DNA from: Flavobacterium buctense
Lineage (GTDB): Bacteria; Bacteroidota; Bacteroidia; Flavobacteriales; Flavobacteriaceae
Reading direction: 5' to 3'
Length of the DNA: 64,000 bases
Assembly: GCF_014486695.1 (NCBI RefSeq)
Contig: NZ_JACTAB010000002.1
Location: forward strand, 360,847 to 424,846
Part shown: positions 53,828 to 62,022 of the stretch, piece by piece
Layout: each line of letters opens with the position of its first letter
How positions within the stretch are numbered: position 1 is the first letter of the stretch
Position numbers and translations under genes: made by a program
Notes under the pieces: model-generated
Databases searched by the model: none
The model's input: only the letters and a program-made list of their open reading frames with translations
Told to the model about the DNA's origin: nothing

Positions 53828-53901
53828 AGCGTTTCAATTTTTATCAAAGTTTAAAAGAACTTACGATACCAATTGTCGGCTAGTTTACATTTAGAGTAAG
53901 A

Positions 53902-55368
53902 TTATTGGATTTTTATTTTTTTCATCACATTCAGAATTACCGTATTGATTTCTTCCGAAAGATTGGCTTTATAAGTCAACCCAACGTAAACAATAGAAAC
54001 CAAAATCGATTTCAATCCAATATTAATTATCGGATGAAAAGAAAATTCCCAATAATAAAAAGCGAAGAAGCAAATCAATCCGATAAGTAATGCGTAAATA
54101 TTTTTTAGGGTAAACGGATAGAGATTCATTTTTAAAACGACAAAAAGCAATTTGGCCAAGCTATACAAAGTAATAGAAATCAGTGTGGCAATCGCAGCAC
54201 CTTCTATAAAATAAATGGGTATAAAATAGGCATTTAAAGATATGGCCAGAACAGCCAAAAGCAATCCCAAAAACAACACGGCTTTATAATATTTAGAATT
54301 GAAAATAATCGCGTTGTTATTGCCTAAAATCAAGTCGAAGTATTTAGAAATACCAATCACGAAAACCACAAAAACACCACCTCGGTAGTTTGCCGGTAAG
54401 AGTAAATAAAGTTGGTTGATGTTGACTAAAATCCCAACTAAAACCAATCCACCGACAATTTGCAATGTGATGGAGGTTTTTTTATACAAGTCGTTTAGCT
54501 CGTCGTGTTTGCCTTCGGTCATTAATTTGGCGGTAATTGGATACGTAATTTGGTGCATGGCTCTACTGGGAACCGAAATTACTGTGGCAATAAAAATCGC
54601 CACCGAATAATAAGCGATATTTTCAATTTCGATATACTGTCCAATCATGGTTTTGTCAATGTCGAGCAGCATATTGGCAATACTTCCGGAGAGAATGATG
54701 AATAACGAATAGGTTAGAACGGCTTTGAAATTGTGTGGAATTTTAAACGAGAATTGTATGCGCTGCACTTTATTGGCATAAAACAACATTACTAATGTGG
54801 TTAATAAATAAATGCCCATTAAAATATCGACAAAAGTTTCGGCTGAAATGGTGCCAAAGTACACTGCGAAAAGAAAAATACTGATAAAAACCCGGAGCAA
54901 AACTTCTTTGACAAAACTCCCGAATACCGATTGCATATGGACTTTTACCCAAGCATAAAAAATTTCAAAATAACCCATACACAAACCAATCACCGGAATT
55001 TGCCAAGTAAAGTCGAATATGATAGGGTTTTTTCGGGATAAAAAAGTGGCGATGTCAGTGTAGAAAAAAGTACCGAGTATACCAATTGGAAGAAGTACGA
55101 TTAAGGGTAAAATCATCACAAAAGTCAGGAATTCTCCTTTTTCTTTTTCCGTTTTGTATTGGGTAAAGAATTTGACCAACGAATTGTGAACGCCAAAAGC
55201 CATCAACGGAAAAATGATATTTGCTGAAGACAAAATATAACCGGTTAAGCCATAAATTTTTTCGCCTAAAAAATGAGGATACATGAACAACGTATTCGCC
55301 GCACCAATAGCAAAACCGATATAGGTAATGATGGTGTTTTTGATGGATTGGTTTACGACGATGCCCAT
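53902..55368 (-). CDS. Oligosaccharide flippase (Wzx/MurJ-like fold)
   Basis: The 488-residue protein has 12-14 membrane helices and the polysaccharide-transporter pattern: an N-terminal TIITYIGFAIGAANTLFMYPHF helix, a KFFTQYKTEKEKGEF loop, and FKIPHNFKAVLTYSLFIILSGS. It would flip lipid-linked sugar repeat units to the periplasm. It is the last gene of the run YfhO-GT4-flippase. The sugar is not known. A heptamer tract (55382-55409) fills the gap to the GT4 gene. Confidence 0.88.
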   Translation of the reverse strand: MGIVVNQSIKNTIITYIGFAIGAANTLFMYPHFLGEKIYGLTGYILSSANIIFPLMAFGVHNSLVKFFTQYKTEKEKGEFLTFVMILPLIVLLPIGILGTFFYTDIATFLSRKNPIIFDFTWQIPVIGLCMGYFEIFYAWVKVHMQSVFGSFVKEVLLRVFISIFLFAVYFGTISAETFVDILMGIYLLTTLVMLFYANKVQRIQFSFKIPHNFKAVLTYSLFIILSGSIANMLLDIDKTMIGQYIEIENIAYYSVAIFIATVISVPSRAMHQITYPITAKLMTEGKHDELNDLYKKTSITLQIVGGLVLVGILVNINQLYLLLPANYRGGVFVVFVIGISKYFDLILGNNNAIIFNSKYYKAVLFLGLLLAVLAISLNAYFIPIYFIEGAAIATLISITLYSLAKLLFVVLKMNLYPFTLKNIYALLIGLICFFAFYYWEFSFHPIINIGLKSILVSIVYVGLTYKANLSEEINTVILNVMKKIKIQ

Positions 55369-55381
55369 TTTTTGAAATTAC

Positions 55382-55409
55382 GAATTAGGAATAATGAATT
55401 ACGAAATTA
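55382..55409. repeat. Heptamer tract (gaattac type)
   Basis: Units gaattag, gaataat, gaattac, gaaatta start at 55382, 55389, 55396 and 55403, with an eight-base unit before. The stop codon of the GT4 gene (55399-55401) is inside. Confidence 0.65.
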
Positions 55410-56685
55410 ATTTAGCCAGTTGTGCTGTTAAACTTTTTCTGGAATATTGTTGCAAACCAACGGCGTGAACCTTTAAATTTTGTTTTTGATATTCAAGATA
55501 GTAGTTCAAAAGTAAGGCTTTTAGTTTTTCTTTTTCGTCATAAGTAAAGAAAACGCCGGTGTTGGTTGAGGTGATGATTTGAGCAAAATCAGAATCTTTA
55601 GGTCCAATGGCTATTATTGGCCTTTCGGAAACCATGTATTCAAATAATTTTCCGGGGATGATGCTTTTAGTGTCTTCGGAATTGATTTCGATGAGCAATA
55701 AAACTTGTGATTTTCGTTGGTGTTCGACGGCTTCTTGGTGGGAAACGTAGCCCAAATTCAATACGTAATCATTGAGTTTAAATTCAGAAATGGTATCTAA
55801 TACTTCCTGACTCACGGCGCCGATTAATTTAAGTTGAAAATCGTTTTTGAAGTCTTGGTTTTCTTTGGTCAATTCATTTAACGCTTTCCAAAGGATTCTC
55901 GGATTTCTTTCCGACAGTAACGAACCAATATGTGCCAACGTGAATTTGGCATCCAAAGGGTGTTTGGTGATTTTTTCCACGTCATAGCCATTCGTAATTA
56001 CTTCAATGGGTTTGGACGTTATGGCTTCGAATTCCGTTTTGGTGGTTTTGCTGGTGACGATAATGGTGTCAGCTGTATTTAAGACTTCTTTCTCTAACGC
56101 TTTGTGTTTTTTCTCGGCAGAAGCAGATAATTTCAACGCTTTATGATAGCCAATGGTTGTCCATGGATCGCGAAAATCGGCAAACCATTTGACCCCTAAA
56201 TCTTTCTTCAATTGTAAACCAATAAGATGCAAACTGTGCGGTGGACCTGAAGTTACAATCGTATCAATATTGTTTTCTTGAATGTATTTTGATAAATATT
56301 TTACAGAAGGTTTGACCCAAAGAAAACGCGCGTCAGGAATGAAAATATTACCGCGAATCCAAAGCAACGTTTTTTCTAAAAAGGATTGTTTTTTTTGATT
56401 GGGAATAATACCCGAACTGATTTTCTTGGTTTTGCTTTTACCGAAAAAAGAAGCCAAACCATACGGTTCGAAGATTTTTTTTTTGAGGATAATCGCTTTT
56501 TCCGAAACTTCACTTTCCAAACCATTATCCATAATCGGATAGGTTGGGTTTTGGGGTATATAAACTATCGGTTGTACGTTGAACTCCGGTAAATACTTCA
56601 CAAACTTTAACCAACGCTGTACACCCGGTCCACCGGCTGGCGGCCAATAATAAGTGATGATTAAAAGTTTTTTGGGTTCAGACAT
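55399..56685 (-). CDS. Glycosyltransferase, GT4 type
   Basis: The 428-residue protein begins KKLLIITYYWPPAGGPGVQRW, the acceptor loop of GT4 enzymes, and has HIGSLLSERNPRILWKAL and VLLLIEINSEDTKSIIPGKLFEYM as the donor-site regions. It probably adds a sugar to a lipid-linked glycan on the cytoplasmic side. It overlaps the YfhO gene by one base and precedes the flippase gene. Confidence 0.85.
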   Translation of the reverse strand: MSEPKKLLIITYYWPPAGGPGVQRWLKFVKYLPEFNVQPIVYIPQNPTYPIMDNGLESEVSEKAIILKKKIFEPYGLASFFGKSKTKKISSGIIPNQKKQSFLEKTLLWIRGNIFIPDARFLWVKPSVKYLSKYIQENNIDTIVTSGPPHSLHLIGLQLKKDLGVKWFADFRDPWTTIGYHKALKLSASAEKKHKALEKEVLNTADTIIVTSKTTKTEFEAITSKPIEVITNGYDVEKITKHPLDAKFTLAHIGSLLSERNPRILWKALNELTKENQDFKNDFQLKLIGAVSQEVLDTISEFKLNDYVLNLGYVSHQEAVEHQRKSQVLLLIEINSEDTKSIIPGKLFEYMVSERPIIAIGPKDSDFAQIITSTNTGVFFTYDEKEKLKALLLNYYLEYQKQNLKVHAVGLQQYSRKSLTAQLAKLIS

Positions 56686-59180
56686 TATGCAATTTTCTTC
56701 CCTTTTTGATCAAAATAAACTACACCGATGATAACCAGAATCATCAAAATCGAACTCACTAAAGCAATAGTACTTCCGGTTTTTACCACTTGCGGTTCAA
56801 ATTTGAATTCGATAGTGTGTTTGCCTTTAGGAATAGCTAATCCACGTAGTACATAATCCACTCTGTGAATATCCGTTTCTTTTCCGTCAATGGTAGCTTT
56901 CCAACCTTCGTAATAGTTCTCTGAGAAAACCGCAAAGCCATCATTAGCATTGGTAGCAGTATATTTGAGGTAATTAGGTTTATGTTCTTCTAGTTTTATC
57001 GAGGCCAAACTGTCCTTTTTAAAGGTAGGAGTCAAGCCTGATTTGGTGAAATCGTTACTATTTCTCGTGGCCGCATTTTTAGTCTCAATTTTGCCCAACA
57101 CTTTCATTTCCTCGTCGGCAGAATTCACGGTTTTTAATTCCGATACAAACCAAGCATTTCCATTGATGAAAGGATTGGTAATAGGTACGTTTTCTCCGTC
57201 TTTAGTCTGTACCAATAAATATTTGATATTTAAAGCATTTAGTAGTGGTATACTGGTCTTCAATGCCATCGTTTCCGGATCAATCATTTGCCCCAAATCG
57301 TTTAATTGTTGGTCGATATGATACTCAAACAATTGCTCATATCTTCTTGGACGTACAGCGCTGTATCCACCAACCGATTTGTGGAAATAAGAAGTTCGGC
57401 CTTGCAATCTGCCTTGTAATTCATACACCCTGAAAACCGAAGTGTCTTTTAAAATTTCAATATCAGCTTGTGTTGGTTCAAAAGGTTGGTCAATTTCGCG
57501 GGCGCTTCTAAATTGATTTTCGTCATTACTAACATAGTTTTTATCAATAAAAAACAAATCGCCAATCATGAAGATTCCGATAATAATTACGGTAGTATTT
57601 TGAACTAATTTTCCTTTGATGTAAAACCAAAGAGTGCCAAAAGCTACTACCATAAAAAATCCGGAGCGCAACAAATCAGCGGTAAATAAATCCATTCGGT
57701 CTTGGCGCAAAGCCTCTACAAATCCCAACCCGAAAGCCTTGTCTTGTCCTTGATTGAGCATGGCCATGATTTGAGAATCGACCGGACTTGAAAAAGAAAA
57801 AGCACTTTTGAATAAATAGATAAATAGAAGTAATCCAATTGAAGTTGCGGCTGTATATAACAATGATTTCTTTTGGTTGTCCGTTTCTTTGAAAAAAGAT
57901 TGCAATCCCATAATGGCTAAAACCGGAATACACAATTCCAAAATCACCTGAATTGAAGAAACCGCTCTGAATTTATCATACATCGGAATATAATCGATAA
58001 AGAAATCGGTAAGCACTGAGAAATTTTTACCCCAAGAAAGGAATAAAGCAAAAACGGCACCGGCCAAGAACGCATACTTAATTTTGCGTTTGTCGTGGTA
58101 CAAAGCTAGTATACATAAAAAGAAAACAATCGCGCCAATGTATGCCGGAGCCGCTACTATAGGTTGGTCGCCCCAATAGGTTGGTGCGTAGTTTTCTGTA
58201 AAAGTTTGGGCTTCACTATCGGTAGCACCATAAGACAGCATATAATTGTAGACGTTCGATTCACTTCCCAGTTTTTCACTATTACCACCGCCATATAAAC
58301 GAGGTGCAATCAGATTTAGACTTTCGCCTATGCCATAACTGTATTCCGTTATGTAGTCTTTAGACATGGAAGCTGTTTCTGTGTTTTTAGATCCGTCTGC
58401 ATTGAAAGTCAGCTCACTTTTGCCACGCATACTAAAATCAGAGTATTCTTTGGTCGCTAATAATCCGGAAGCATTTGTTCCTAAAGCCAAAGTAACTGCC
58501 ACTAGAAAAGTTAAAGCGATTTTGGGCAACGATTTTAAGTCCTTTTCCTGATACAGTCTGTAAAGAAAATAGACCGATAAAATCAGCAAGAGGAACAATA
58601 AATAGTAAGTCATTTGGAAGTGATTGGCATTAATTTCCAAAGCTACCGCCAGCATGGTTAAGATACCGCCATGCCAATATTTTTTCTTGAAAACCAAAAT
58701 AAATCCAGCGACAACCAAAGGCATATAAGCAATAGCATGTGCTTTGGCATTATGACCAACACCAAGTATGATGATTAAATAAGTTGAAAAACCAAAAGCT
58801 AAAGCGCCAAAAAATGCTTTTAGCGGATCAATTCTAAAGACCAAAAGCAATCCATAAAATCCTATAAAGTAAAGAAACAAATAATCGGCAGGTCTAGGTA
58901 AAAACCTTAAGGCATCGTCTAGTTTCCCAATAAAATCATTAGGATAATTGGCGCCCAATTGATAGGTTGACATTCCACCAAATGCGGCGTTTGTCCAAAA
59001 AGGTTCAGAATTGAATTCGGCTCTGAAGTCGTTTTGCTCTTTGGCCATTCCGGTATATTGTACAATATCCGATTGGTAGATTTTTTTGCCTTGCAAAACA
59101 GGATAGAAGTAAAGTAGAGAAACGATTATAAAACCAAATAGGGCTAAAAAATGGGGATAAAACTTTTGAAGTTGTTTCAT
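56685..59180 (-). CDS. YfhO family membrane glycosyltransferase-like protein
   Basis: The 831-residue protein has about 13 membrane helices (roughly 10-560) and a C-terminal periplasmic beta-rich domain ending GKHTIEFKFEPQVVKTGS before a last helix. It matches YfhO, a GT-C type family that in Bacillus decorates lipoteichoic acid or similar polymers. It probably transfers a sugar from a lipid-phosphate donor outside the membrane. The stop overlaps the GT4 start by one base. Confidence 0.9.
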   Translation of the reverse strand: MKQLQKFYPHFLALFGFIIVSLLYFYPVLQGKKIYQSDIVQYTGMAKEQNDFRAEFNSEPFWTNAAFGGMSTYQLGANYPNDFIGKLDDALRFLPRPADYLFLYFIGFYGLLLVFRIDPLKAFFGALAFGFSTYLIIILGVGHNAKAHAIAYMPLVVAGFILVFKKKYWHGGILTMLAVALEINANHFQMTYYLLFLLLILSVYFLYRLYQEKDLKSLPKIALTFLVAVTLALGTNASGLLATKEYSDFSMRGKSELTFNADGSKNTETASMSKDYITEYSYGIGESLNLIAPRLYGGGNSEKLGSESNVYNYMLSYGATDSEAQTFTENYAPTYWGDQPIVAAPAYIGAIVFFLCILALYHDKRKIKYAFLAGAVFALFLSWGKNFSVLTDFFIDYIPMYDKFRAVSSIQVILELCIPVLAIMGLQSFFKETDNQKKSLLYTAATSIGLLLFIYLFKSAFSFSSPVDSQIMAMLNQGQDKAFGLGFVEALRQDRMDLFTADLLRSGFFMVVAFGTLWFYIKGKLVQNTTVIIIGIFMIGDLFFIDKNYVSNDENQFRSAREIDQPFEPTQADIEILKDTSVFRVYELQGRLQGRTSYFHKSVGGYSAVRPRRYEQLFEYHIDQQLNDLGQMIDPETMALKTSIPLLNALNIKYLLVQTKDGENVPITNPFINGNAWFVSELKTVNSADEEMKVLGKIETKNAATRNSNDFTKSGLTPTFKKDSLASIKLEEHKPNYLKYTATNANDGFAVFSENYYEGWKATIDGKETDIHRVDYVLRGLAIPKGKHTIEFKFEPQVVKTGSTIALVSSILMILVIIGVVYFDQKGKKIA

Positions 59181-59207
59181 GTTTGTGGATTAGGTTTTCA
59201 AGTGAAA

Positions 59208-59459
59208 TTACTTAATTTCTTCGAAATCAATATACTCGCCAACGATTTTTTTCTCCTTTGGCTTTTCAGTTTTAGAAGTTTGAGCTTGTTGTTGTTCTTG
59301 AAACTGTTGCTGTTGTTGTTGGAATTGCTGTGCTGCTTTTTCGACCACTTTTTTGGCCACCACCGGTAAAAATAATCTTGCCAGAAATTTGAAGATATAA
59401 TAAATAGCTATAATCCATAATATTGTTTTAACAAAGCCGGGCATTGATGCAGTTTCCAT
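59208..59459 (-). CDS. DUF4834 family small membrane protein
   Basis: The 83-residue protein has one membrane helix (about 10-30), a Gln-rich middle (QQFQQQQQQFQEQQQ, 44-58) and a conserved KKIVGEYIDFEEIK end, the DUF4834 signature. The function is unknown. A perfect -7 box is only 4 bases upstream of the ATG, so the mRNA is probably leaderless. It lies 27 bases before the YfhO gene and may be cotranscribed with it. Confidence 0.85.
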   Translation of the reverse strand: METASMPGFVKTILWIIAIYYIFKFLARLFLPVVAKKVVEKAAQQFQQQQQQFQEQQQAQTSKTEKPKEKKIVGEYIDFEEIK

Positions 59460-59463
59460 ATTG

Positions 59464-59471
59464 CAAATATA
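59464..59471 (-). promoter_or_regulatory. -7 promoter box of the DUF4834 gene
   Basis: The reverse strand reads TATATTTG, 4 bases before the ATG, the same geometry as for trmD. Confidence 0.65.
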
Positions 59472-59543
59472 ATTTTTGTCAAAAATACTAAATTCCCCAA
59501 TGTAAAATTCGCTTTAACCTCTTAAATAAATGATAAATTGTAT

Positions 59544-59551
59544 TACTTTTG
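59544..59551 (+). promoter_or_regulatory. -7 promoter box of the 59582 gene
   Basis: TACTTTTG matches TAnnTTTG, 30 bases ahead of the ATG. Confidence 0.5.
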
Positions 59552-59581
59552 GAAGACAATATTTCTACTAAATGCTAGGCT

Positions 59582-60559
59582 ATGCTAAAAATAAAATCAC
59601 TTTTGATGGTTGGGTTTTTGATAATTTCAACCAAACAATATGCTCAATATACTGATATCATTAATTCGAACCGACCGGGAAAATCCATGTCGGCTTTTTC
59701 GGTAGGAAAAACGGTAATTCAGGCTGAAGGTGGTTTGTATGGTATTCAGGAAAGGCATGATTTAGCTCGTTATGAAGCTAATGGATTCGGAACCGAATTA
59801 AGTGTCAGGTATGGTGCTTTTTTTGATCAGTTTGAGTTTAATCTTGAGACTCAATACCAATATGATTGGTATTCAGCGCCTTTAGTCGAAGATACACGCG
59901 GTGGTTTTAAACAATTTACTTTAGGGGCTAAATATTTGGTTTTTGATCCGTTTGTACAATTGAAAGATGACAAGCCAAATGTTTACAGCTGGAAAGCCAA
60001 TCACCGATTCAGTTGGAAACAGTTTATTCCGGCTGTGGCGGTTTATGGTGGTTTTAATTTGAATTTGGGCACCAATCCGTTTACGTTTGATTCCGACCCG
60101 ACTATAAGTCCGAAATTGATGTTGATTACCCAAAACCATTTCGGTAGCAAATGGGTTTGGGTCAATAATATTATTGCCGACAAATACATGACCGATTACC
60201 CGACTTTGGGTTGGATTACTACAATGACCAGAGGTTTTAATATGCGTTGGTCCGGATTTTTAGAAGTTCAGTCGTATAAAAGTGATTTTTATGCTGATGT
60301 TCTCGGGCGTTTGGGTGCGGCTTATTTGATTAGAGAAAATATTCAGCTAGATGCTTATCTCGCTAAAAATATAAAAGATACTCCGGCGATTATGCATGGC
60401 GGTTTTGGGATGTCTTGGCGTTTCGACAGTAATTATGAAACCAATTACAAGCGAATCAAAAACGATAAAGATGATAAGAAAAAGAAAGACAAGAAATCCA
60501 AAAAAGACAAAGGGAAAAAACGCAAAGACGAAGTAGAATTAGAAAATACAAAGCCATAA
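59582..60559 (+). CDS. Outer-membrane barrel-like protein with lysine-rich tail
   Basis: The 325-residue protein has a signal peptide (about 1-21) and a body of amphipathic strands with the start NSNRPGKSMSAFSVGKTVIQAEGG, typical of the phenol_MetA_deg/transporter-like barrel group. The probable last strand is GGFGMSWRFD (about 277-286). After it comes an unusual 38-residue tail rich in Lys/Asp (KNDKDDKKKKDKKSKKDKG). Such a tail is not usual for barrels, whose last residue is normally aromatic. The stop overlaps the next ATG by one base (TAATG). Confidence 0.7.
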   Translation: MLKIKSLLMVGFLIISTKQYAQYTDIINSNRPGKSMSAFSVGKTVIQAEGGLYGIQERHDLARYEANGFGTELSVRYGAFFDQFEFNLETQYQYDWYSAPLVEDTRGGFKQFTLGAKYLVFDPFVQLKDDKPNVYSWKANHRFSWKQFIPAVAVYGGFNLNLGTNPFTFDSDPTISPKLMLITQNHFGSKWVWVNNIIADKYMTDYPTLGWITTMTRGFNMRWSGFLEVQSYKSDFYADVLGRLGAAYLIRENIQLDAYLAKNIKDTPAIMHGGFGMSWRFDSNYETNYKRIKNDKDDKKKKDKKSKKDKGKKRKDEVELENTKP

Positions 60560-61677
60560 TGATTACTATAATTGAAGCCAATACAAAAAAACTGATTCAA
60601 GAGTACGTAAAGTTTCCTTTTACCTTGTATAAAAATCATCCTTATTGGGTTCCGCCATTAATCAGTGATGAATTGGAAACTTTTGATAAAACCAAAAACC
60701 CTGCTTTTACATCTGCAGATGCTCATTTTTACTTGGCCTATAAAGATAATGAAATCGTGGGTCGAATTGCGGCTATCATCAATTGGGACGAAGTCAATCA
60801 CCAACAAAAAAAGAAAGTGCGTTTCGGATGGTGGGATGTGATTGATGATGTTGAAGTAACCAAAGCGTTGTTAGAAAAAGTATATGAATTTGGCAAAGCC
60901 AATAATTTGGAATACGTTGAAGGTCCGATGGGATTTTCTAATCTGGATAAAGTAGGTGTTTTAACGGAAGGTTTTGATGAGATTGGTTCAATGATTACAT
61001 GGTACAACTTTCCCTATTATAAAGAGCATTTGGAAAAGTTAGGTTATGTAAAGGAGAAAGAATACCTCGAAAATAAATTTCCCTTCGCTAATGTAAAACC
61101 CGAATTATTTTTAAAGGCCAATGAGTTAGTAAAAAAACGTTACGAATTAAAGGCTTTAAATTTTACCAACAACAAAGACATTATGTCTTATGTAGACAAA
61201 ATGTTTGATCTGTTTAATGCCAGTTATGCAAGCTTGTCTTCCTTTGTAGCTATAACCGATGTTCAAAAAGAATACTTCAAAAATAAATACATCAGTTTTA
61301 TCAATCCGGAATATATAAAGTTTGTTTTAGACAAACAGGATAATATTGTAGCCTTTAGTATTGTAATGCCAAGTTTTTCAAAAGCCCTACAAAAAGCCAA
61401 TGGTAAGCTGTTTCCTTTTGGCTTTTATCATTTACTTAAAGCCAAGAAAGATTCCAAAGAGGTTTTATTCTATCTAATTGGTATTGATCCTGAATACCAA
61501 AGTAAAGGAGTAACGGCAATCATTTTTAACGAATATTATAATACTTTTAAAGAAAAGGGTATTCTACACTGTGTTCGAACACCAGAGTTAGAAGACAATC
61601 ATGCCATACACAATTTGTGGAAGCATTTTGATCCCGTAACTTTCAGAAGAAGACGAACTTATCGCAAGCTTTTGTGA
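60559..61677 (+). CDS. GNAT-like acyltransferase family protein
   Basis: The 372-residue cytoplasmic protein has a GNAT-like C-terminal half (VLFYLIGIDPEYQSKGVTAIIFNEYYN, read in pieces, with QSKGV as the acetyl-CoA loop) and a second GNAT-like region near the start (HFYLAYKDNEIVGRIAAIINWDE). The family is widespread and often misnamed as GTP cyclohydrolase. The acyl acceptor is not known. It is translationally coupled to the barrel-protein gene. Confidence 0.75.
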   Translation: MITIIEANTKKLIQEYVKFPFTLYKNHPYWVPPLISDELETFDKTKNPAFTSADAHFYLAYKDNEIVGRIAAIINWDEVNHQQKKKVRFGWWDVIDDVEVTKALLEKVYEFGKANNLEYVEGPMGFSNLDKVGVLTEGFDEIGSMITWYNFPYYKEHLEKLGYVKEKEYLENKFPFANVKPELFLKANELVKKRYELKALNFTNNKDIMSYVDKMFDLFNASYASLSSFVAITDVQKEYFKNKYISFINPEYIKFVLDKQDNIVAFSIVMPSFSKALQKANGKLFPFGFYHLLKAKKDSKEVLFYLIGIDPEYQSKGVTAIIFNEYYNTFKEKGILHCVRTPELEDNHAIHNLWKHFDPVTFRRRRTYRKLL

Positions 61678-62022
61678 TTTTTATTTTTTCATAATGTGTT
61701 GATGATGTTAAATTTACTTGTGGGAAACAATAAAATTTAGACTTCTGTTAAATAAAATCCCGAATTGTCGTTAAATAGATTTGAGTTTTATAGTCAATTG
61801 TGTAGTTAATCGATAAAAATCAAATGTTCGTAGAAAACTTACACCTTTTTTAACATTGTATTTGGATTTCTATCTAATTTTATAATCCCAATAAAATCTA
61901 CACAAAATTTTTTTCAAATGAGAAGTTGGAATTCTGAATTTTCAGTTTCTTCATTTTTCTTCCAAAAAAAATAGTAAACCGACCCTATTCATGATGTGGT
62001 ATTATCAAAAATACTTAACATT
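61678..62022. other. Gene-free stretch upstream of the adhesin gene
   Basis: This 345-base stretch is A/T-rich and has no open frame of note on either strand. No terminator with a clear stem, TAnnTTTG box, heptamer tract or RNA gene was recognised. It probably holds the adhesin promoter. Confidence 0.5.

Noticed and set aside
53905..54090. Small + strand frame at the end of the flippase gene
   Set aside because: It is antisense to conserved membrane protein sequence and has no supporting features.
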